A DNA stretch of 64,000 nt from Epiperipatus broadwayi (Eukaryota > Onychophora > Udeonychophora > Euonychophora > Peripatidae): contig JAQFVV010000042.1 in NCBI GenBank assembly GCA_028023455.1, positions 4,173,739 to 4,237,738 of the forward strand. Direction: 5' to 3'. The notes below the pieces were generated by a model, which saw nothing but the letters and a program-made list of their open reading frames with translations, was not told where the DNA came from and did no database searches. A program made the translations under genes and the position numbers. The stretch's first letter is position 1; the number at the start of each line of letters is the position of its first letter. Shown in pieces: positions 57,241-64,000 of the stretch.

Positions 57241-59165
57241 TATTTTTGTTGGAAGTTCAAAATAGAAATTCAGGATATGGAAAATCACCAGATTAAGAAT
57301 GAGATGACTATTTATTGAGATGTCCAGCTTAATATAAAATATAATGTAAACAGATTCTCTAACCAATGGAAAAAAAATGTTTGGTAGATTGATTAAATCT
57401 TAATATTGTTTGCCATTTTGATTCTTGAATATTACATGATCTTCTAAGTAGTTGACCACAGATAAAAATAATTTCACATAACACACTGCAGATTATATGT
57501 CTAATCATCGGGATATCAAAAACATTTAGATATCTTTGAATGTTTAGTATATCATCCATTTAAAGTAAAGTTCTCACCATAAACCATGATGACAACTTGA
57601 CATAGTATTACAAGTGGAAATGAATTAACATTGAATGACTATGTACAAATATCTTGAACGCAAAAAAAAAAAAAAAACTGGAATATTATATTTGAAAAAT
57701 CACATCAGAGAGTTTAGATAAAAGAATATTAAAAATTATATAACTGATTTGATCTTTTCATTTTGATCTTCTGCAATTAGACATTTGTAAATTTTCAAAA
57801 AAGTTTTGCTGCACTCTAAACAGTTAAATGAAAATGAATAAATACAAAAGCTAATCAGTTTTAACAGCAGCACTCAAATCATATTTCGAAGGCCATATAG
57901 AGTGAAAGGTTTCTTTTTTTTAAAAAAATATAAATTTCAAACTGAATTCTATGTTAACAATAACAAAAAAAAGTACAGTCAAATACTAAATGGTAGATTA
58001 GACAATGTTTTTTCAAATGACCTCAACAATTGTGACATTTTTTTTTGTTATTGTCAGCAAAACTGGTTTCTAATGAAAAAAAATCTTCAATCTCCTAAAA
58101 TAAATTAAGTTATATCTTCAATCCACAATAGAACAAAAATATTTGAATTCATTAACAATTTTTAGCATCAACTGTGACAAAGTGAAATTGCTTATTTTTC
58201 CGATATAATTGATAATAGTTTGTCAAAAGAAAAGTATGTAAAGCAATTTTAAATATGAAGACATCAATCATTTCTGATTTGAAATTCCGACTACAGAATG
58301 AATAGGGGTGTGATAACGTATTTACTGTTTTTTATTAAAATACCATATTCTATTGATTTAAATAAAATATATATTATATGTTACATATGCACTGTAAAAT
58401 ATTATACAGATAGAATCATGGTCTAGTGTGGTTTATATATGGTTAAATTTGTGATCCATAGATTGGTTTGTATAGTCAACACAAAATTCATTTCTAGTGT
58501 ATTATTTATTATAATTATTATTGTTTTACCTTTTCTCTCTGTACCTCTCAAACTACACATAAATAAATCATATATAATTATTTAATACTGACTACAAAAA
58601 TATTTAACGAACTGTTTGGAATAGACATCTATTTTTCCATTTTGTCTGAGTCTTTAATCACCATGCTGTTTAAATAATGAAAAAATTTATGAATGCAGCT
58701 GTAAATTTTAAAATGCTAAAATAAATTGTGTTAAATACAATGGAACTGAGATATCTGCTATATTTTATTCCAAGACCCCTCAAGTATATTGTATATTATG
58801 TATAATAGCTTACATTTTATCGATAAGCTTTGATTGCAATAAAATATATTTTATTTTATTGAACTAAAAGTGCACAAGCCTTTTTTATGGATAGATGCAT
58901 TTTTATGTGTATAGTATGCATGTATAAATTAAGATTATAGTCCAAAGAAAATAAATAATAATAGTAATAATAATAAAAATGCAATTTTTATAATAAATTG
59001 AAGGAGCACATAAACATATATACTTATTTACTTTGTGTGTTCATTCATTCATGTTTATTCAAAATATAAAAATAATAAAAACTTACTGTATTGTATCTTT
59101 ATTGTTATTATTTTTAAATAATAAGAATAATAAACCAATAAAACATCACATCTTCAACTTATAAT
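57241..59165. other. AT-rich spacer
   Basis: There is an A-run at 57662-57677 and an AATAAT repeat near 58950-58982. A 66-codon minus frame at 57359-57559 and a 68-codon plus frame at 57902-58108 show no domain. Confidence 0.4.
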
Positions 59166-59169
59166 TGCT

Positions 59170-59832
59170 GTTTTAGTAGATATTTTTCCATTTTCTTTTT
59201 GCCATTTACTATAAGTTTTAGAACGTAATGGTAGTTGCCAAATGATAGCACTTAATAAATCCCTATCTTCCCTTTTCTATCCATAATTTCCAGATTAGTT
59301 TTAAAGCTATTGCTTTCTAAAACCTACAGTAAGTGGCAAAAAAGAGGTGAAAAAATATGCTACTAAATCAGAAATATGTAAGCTGGAGACATGTGGTTGG
59401 TCATGTGATGGTTTTGTGATGGTTTATTGCTTTATATCAAATCCTGACCATGGAATAGAAGTAAACTTAGCTATTAAAAAAACTAAGGACACCATAATAT
59501 AAAGTGAATTGGATTCAGACCACAACTATACAAACAAGTTGGTTGTTATTGAAAATATGTGTATGTTTTTAGTTTGGGCTGATAGTTTGATAATATAATA
59601 TAAATGAAAATGGTAGAAGCTATAGGACAGGTGCATTAAATTGTAAGGTCCAGTTGCATTGTTTCAAAATCAAAAGCATATCACTGATGAAAGACATGCA
59701 CTTAAAATTAGTCTGGGGATTTTGGATAAAAAACACAGAATAGGGATTTATTAAGTCATGTCATGTGGCAATAATCATTGCTTTTTAACGCTTACAGTAA
59801 GTGGCAAAAAGGTAGAAAATTATGCTACTAAG
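59170..59832. mobile_element. Hammerhead-type repeat, family C (468-bp monomer)
   Basis: A minus-oriented part (59170-59305) is followed by a plus monomer; CAGTAAGTGGCAAAAA recurs at 59327 and 59795, 468 bp apart. Order of blocks (AAAATGGTAGAAGC, GTGCATTAAATTGTAAGGTC, core, TCTGGGGATTTTGGAT, ATAGGGATTT) parallels family A closely, so the families share an ancestor. The core near 59688-59730 reads TCA, CTGATGA, AAGACATGCACTTA, AAAA, TTAG, TC, TGGGGA: the first box is intact, GAAA has become AAAA. Confidence 0.7.
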
Positions 59833-60208
59833 AATGGCAGTGTTGTATTTTTATTGCAATTAAAAACATTTGGTGGATGCTTTTGTACTTAATTTTTTTC
59901 CCTTATAGAAATACTATAGTAGAATCATTACCTAGTTCACTTGGAATGCATCATACTTTTTTAATAAAGGACCTAGTAGCTGTTTTAGCTATATTTGTAA
60001 AATTTTATTTGTACAATTAATTTTTATTCTATGACATATATTTAAATCTTTATATTATTTATTACAAATATAAGTTTACAAATAAATGACATTCTAAAAG
60101 TTAATATTTGAACTTTTCAAAATAGAAAAGAAATATTTGTTACGATAACAATCGTTCTTTTAGTATTGGATCATAAGCTTCATTTAATCATAAAAATTAA
60201 TGAACAAA
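59833..60208. other. AT-rich spacer
   Basis: I see nothing recognisable. Confidence 0.4.
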
Positions 60209-60221
60209 ATATTTATTTGAT

Positions 60222-60331
60222 GTCAAGTGTTGTTAGCCAAGAGGTCATTGCAGCTGCCTTGCAAGCAAGTAGTTGGTTGCAGACGGTTGTGGGTTCACGC
60301 CCCATCCAATGCTATGATATATGAAAAATAT
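60222..60331 (+). mobile_element. tRNA-Leu-like SINE copy 5 with target duplication
   Basis: It starts GTCAAGTGTTGTTAGCCAAG, has a B box GTGGGTTCACGCCCCATCC and ends at CCAATGCTATGATATATG plus an A-rich tail. It is flanked by ATATTTATTTGAT at 60209-60221 and 60332-60344. Confidence 0.85.
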
Positions 60332-60344
60332 ATATTTATTTGAT

Positions 60345-61215
60345 TTCCATTTTTAAAGTGGAAGTGAATTTCAGTTGAGTGAAAAAATTCTGTTTTAAAA
60401 TTTAAAATTACATTCATTACTATTAAAATATTATAAAAAATTTCTTCACTGGTATTTGTGAAAGCATTTCTTTTTCAGTGAATCAATTTCAGCTCTATTG
60501 CAATTACATTTCGCTTATCTTCTTAAAAGCAAACATTTTCAAATAAAATTTAGTTGTAATCATATTTTTTGGGTTTAAAATATATATTTTATCAAACATA
60601 TTGCATAAATAATTTAAATAAATTTCTGAAAATTACAATTTTTCTTTCCAAGATATTAAAAAAAGCACAATCTTAGACAAAATAATGTACCAATCAGTAG
60701 TGTTATCAGTTTTTTGTATTATGATGCAGCTGATCAAGATGATCTCAGTTTCTTTCAAGTTTGGAAATTTGTATGATATTTGTAAGTTACCTTATGATAC
60801 TGACATTTTCAGATTTTTTTAAAAATTAATAATTTTAGTTCTGATTTCTATGCAAAAAAGGTAAACTGGCAAACTAATATAAATAATTACAAAATAGCTA
60901 TGAAAAGCTGAAACCATAGCAGTGCCACCATAATGCTTCAGAATGCCCCAAACCTAGTAACTCAGTAGCAACTAAATAAATAGTTAACAACAAATTATAC
61001 ACTTATTGTTTTAATGTTATATCAGTATCAACTCTTTTTCACAACATTTTACAAAATTCCAAGATATTCAGTCCTTCTTTATGAATTTTTTCCCTTCATA
61101 TTCCTTCTTTTCTTTATACATTCTCTAGTCTCAGTAGAAATTTTATTGGTCAATTGCTCCTTTTTTCTACCAACTATCTTTGGTGCAGATTTTAAAAATG
61201 TAACAGTTATTTTCT
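60345..61215. other. AT-rich spacer
   Basis: An 83-codon + frame at 61014-61265 is compositional and partly opposite the RTE fragment. No gene is seen. Confidence 0.4.
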
Positions 61216-61219
61216 TATT

Positions 61220-62160
61220 GATTTCATTCAAATCTGAAACATGTTTAAAATCTGGTAATATTTGAAAATGATTTCTAATTTAAATTTATTAGAATGTTTC
61301 TGAAGATTTAGGAATATCAACTGTGAATATTGTTTTCTTAATAATGTTTGTTTCTCTAGTTTTGCATTAATATGTATCTTGTATCCCATTAATCGATGAT
61401 CATTTCCTGTGTTGAAAACAATACAATCTTGAAATTCATAGTTTCTGTTAGTCAAAATATAATCCAATTCTGCTGTACCTTCATTTGGGTGCTTCCACAT
61501 CCATATTTTCATTTAACATTATTTTTTTTAAAAAAAAAAAGAATTCATAATATAAAGTTTTTCTTTTTCTTCAAATTCCACAAGTATATGCCCTCTTTCA
61601 TTTCTATCACCATAACCAAATTTACCTACAACACTTTAATCTTTCATTTGTTTACCAAGTCTAGCATTAATGTCTCCACAACAATTTTAAAATTGTGTTT
61701 GGTCTGATTAAAAGCTTTTTGTACATCCATATAAAAATTTATTTCTTCATCACTATAAGTACTTCTTGGGTCACAAATCTGAATTATCTGCATTTGGTAT
61801 CTGCTATTAAGTTGAATAGCTAATCTCAATCTTCACAATGTTGTTCTTCTATTTTTTATTTATAATGAATCCTACTCCACTTGTACTTTCAAAGTTTGTG
61901 CCTTCATAGTACAGTACATGTCCACTTTTTGAATCAATTGTCTCTTCACCTATTTCTCTAACTTCACAAAGTTTAATAATGTCCCATTTAATATGAAACA
62001 GTTCTTTTTTCAAGTCTTGCAATCTTGCTTCACTTGAAAGTGATCTGCAGTTGTAAGTACTTAAATAAATGGTTGTCATCAAATGGCAGCCGTGAACCAC
62101 AATCAGGAATTCTTAGCATCCTAGCATCCGCTGCCTTTGGCCATCAAATGCTGCCTTGTC
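61220..62160 (-). pseudogene. RTE-type LINE, endonuclease fragment
   Basis: Reading downward: YLSTYNCRSLSSEARLQDLK (about 62070-62010), WDIIKLCEVREIG, SGHVLYYEG and GVGFIINKK (to 61849), then in another frame YQMQIIQICDPRSTYSDEE (61800-61740), HNFKIVVETLMLDL near 61680 (the GDFNARL site degraded), GTAELDYILTNRNYEFQDCI and NTGNDHRL (61475-61390). This is the N-terminal AP-like endonuclease only; reverse transcriptase is missing. It is broken by three or more frameshifts. It aligns with the + strand RTE at 15480-16180. Confidence 0.85.
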
Positions 62161-63005
62161 TGGCAACTTTGCAGCCTCCTATGAATAAGAGCCATGATTT
62201 ATTTTGTCTGTCATGATTGTAAATATCAATTAAAAAAAAAATTCATTCACACACACACATTCATTCTGTCTGAAACCATGATATTTCTTGCTCTTAAACT
62301 CAGAGATAAAAAGGTAATAAACTCACCACACTGGCAAATTAATGTTGGTGAACAGTCCATCCATGTTCATATACTATATGAATAATCACATAGTAATAAC
62401 AGCTGCAATGACAAAAACGTATGGAGGAGACATTAGAATTTGCTCTATTCGGTTCTATTAAGTCCTACATGAGCAATCAAAGAATCTCCTTTCAATTAAC
62501 TGCAAACTCCTTTCCACAGTTAATTTTAGATATATATTAATTTAAACATAAAATTACGATTTTTTTTTGTAGGAAAAGCAATTGTTTTAATATTATTTAT
62601 ATGATAAGAAAATAATAAATATACACTTAAGCAAAAATAACAAGTAAGATAAAATAAGTAAATAATATTCACTGGTCATTAGGATTAGCAGCTAAAAAAA
62701 ATCTGTTGACAAATTACTTTATTTTAACAGCTTACAATAAACCTGATATTAAATAAAAACAACTTTCATTGTTTCTTATTTGCTTTAAATTACTTTATTT
62801 TCCAGATCATAATCATGGATTTTTCTGATGTTGGAAAATATTTATGGTTGTTTTACATTTAGATCCCAAATAATAAAATCATTTTTGTTAAGTAGTATAA
62901 TTTAATTTCTTAAATAAGAACAAGCAAAAACATTGTAAGAAAGAAAATCAAATGCAAAAATGAGAAAAGTAAAAATAAACATGTTTTGAGAGAATAACAT
63001 ATTAG
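62161..63005. other. AT-rich spacer
   Basis: A short AC run lies at 62248-62262. No gene is seen. Confidence 0.4.
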
Positions 63006-63108
63006 TCTTGCATTGGTGGTCGAGAGGTCAGCGCGAATGCCTTGCACTTGCAGGCAGTTGCCCGGGTTGCGGGTTCGCATCCCGGCCGATGCTATGACAC
63101 TTTAAAAA
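63006..63108 (+). mobile_element. tRNA-Leu-like SINE copy 6, best preserved
   Basis: It reads GTCTTGCATTGGTGGTCGAG (A box TGGTCGAGAGGTC), CTTGCACTTGCAGGCAG in the anticodon/variable-arm region, B box GCGGGTTCGCATCCCGGCC and GATGCTATGACAC followed by an A-tail. Clear target duplications were not found. Confidence 0.85.
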
Positions 63109-64000
63109 AAAAATTAAAATCATACCTATGCAAAACGTGACTTTAATCTAAGATATAAAACAAGCTTATTTTATGTATACAATACATTATGAATTACAAG
63201 TATAAATACCTATCCAGTTTGAGAAATACAATTAACACTAACACCCATCATTCAATTTTTTTAACCTAATTATATAGTATCATACATAAAAAACACTATT
63301 TTTTCTCTCTAATCTAGCACCATCTATTTGTTAGTTTAATTAATCAGTGATTATCAGATAATAATACAATTTAATCCATGTTCTCAAACTGGTGCTCTTT
63401 TATAATTCTAGTTAAATATAGTGGAATAAATAATAAGGATAAAAAATATTTCGCAAAGGTATTCAGTTATTAAAATTATAAAATCTGAGATGTAAAAAAT
63501 CACCATAAACGTTATTCAAAATTTCTGTTCTTAAGTCTTACCACTTTTTTGCTCATATTCCTTCCTCACTGAGGGAGAAGAGGATGAGTTAATCCAGTTA
63601 AAATAGTACTTCCATTATGAAATTTCAATTAAACTACATAAAGTCCAAACTGTGATCCATAATGCACGACATGTTGCTAAATCTATATAATATAAAAACT
63701 TGCGAACTCTTTATGTACGTGATTTCCTTTACCTTTATAGCACTTTATAAACAAATATTAAATTACGTTTGAGACCGTGTTATCTTAGAGCTCTTATAGA
63801 TATGAATCAAGACTAATTAGTTTTCCATAACACCTCTCGTGATATATATATAAAGATAACCACACACATATATATAATTGTTACAGATACGCGTATATAT
63901 ATAAACACACCTTTTATCTAGGAAAAATAAAATTCAACTTTTTTTCTCTTTTCTCTCATGATTGATCCTAACTTTCATTTATTTTTAAACAATTCCAAAA
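63109..64000. other. AT-rich spacer
   Basis: There are TA dinucleotide runs near 63843-63900. No gene is seen. Confidence 0.45.

Overview
This is a eukaryotic, almost certainly animal, nuclear window. It is very AT-rich, with G+C under about a third by eye. I find no convincing host protein-coding gene. Nearly everything recognisable is mobile DNA: a non-LTR retrotransposon whose first ORF carries a PHD finger and a GDSL-type esterase, RTE-type elements, Penelope-like elements (PLE) with a GIY-YIG endonuclease, a GTF2IRD2/Charlie-like hAT transposon, tRNA-derived SINEs and foldback MITEs. This mix suggests an invertebrate with an AT-rich, repeat-laden genome; I cannot name the taxon from sequence alone.

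Layout. 0-4.3 kb is AT-rich spacer with a degenerate ~25-bp minisatellite. 4.3-5.8 kb holds two ribozyme-type repeat clusters. 6.6 kb is a SINE. 7.9-9.2 kb holds a ~1.07-kb TA-flanked DNA element directly abutting a 202-bp near-perfect palindrome. 11.2-12.0 kb is the 3' end of a LINE with a zf-RVT knuckle. 13.26 kb is a SINE with 16-bp target duplications. 15.5-24.6 kb is one RTE copy on the + strand, split between 17323 and 23569 by a 6.2-kb insertion that has terminal inverted repeats and an 8-bp target duplication and itself contains a nearly intact CR1/L2-like LINE on the - strand. 25-26.7 kb is a second RTE on the - strand. 28.4-32.4 kb and 37.2-38.0 kb are Penelope-like elements with pseudo-LTRs containing a tRNA-like segment. 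35.3-36.3 kb is a second, inverted copy of the TA-flanked element. 38.6-42.4 kb is a decayed hAT element containing two MITEs and a SINE. 44-48.5 kb holds three more foldback elements. 47.4-50.1 kb and 54.4-59.8 kb hold more ribozyme-type repeats, with a decayed LINE reverse transcriptase between them. 60-63.1 kb has two SINEs and an RTE endonuclease fragment.

The most notable content is a set of at least eight loci built from related, non-coding monomers (about 369-370 bp, 457 bp and 468 bp). Several show the layout of a type I hammerhead ribozyme: a stem I strand, CUGANGA, a short stem II, GAAA, a tiny palindromic stem III, a GUC cleavage site, then the complementary stem I strand. Monomers occur head-to-tail, and often head-to-head with the inversion close to the ribozyme. 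This resembles the retrozyme and Penelope pseudo-LTR ribozymes known from animals and plants. No protein is encoded by these units; mobilisation in trans, perhaps by the PLE family present here, is an inference.

All positions are from reading by eye; boundaries are usually good to a few bases where target duplications are given, and to tens of bases otherwise.
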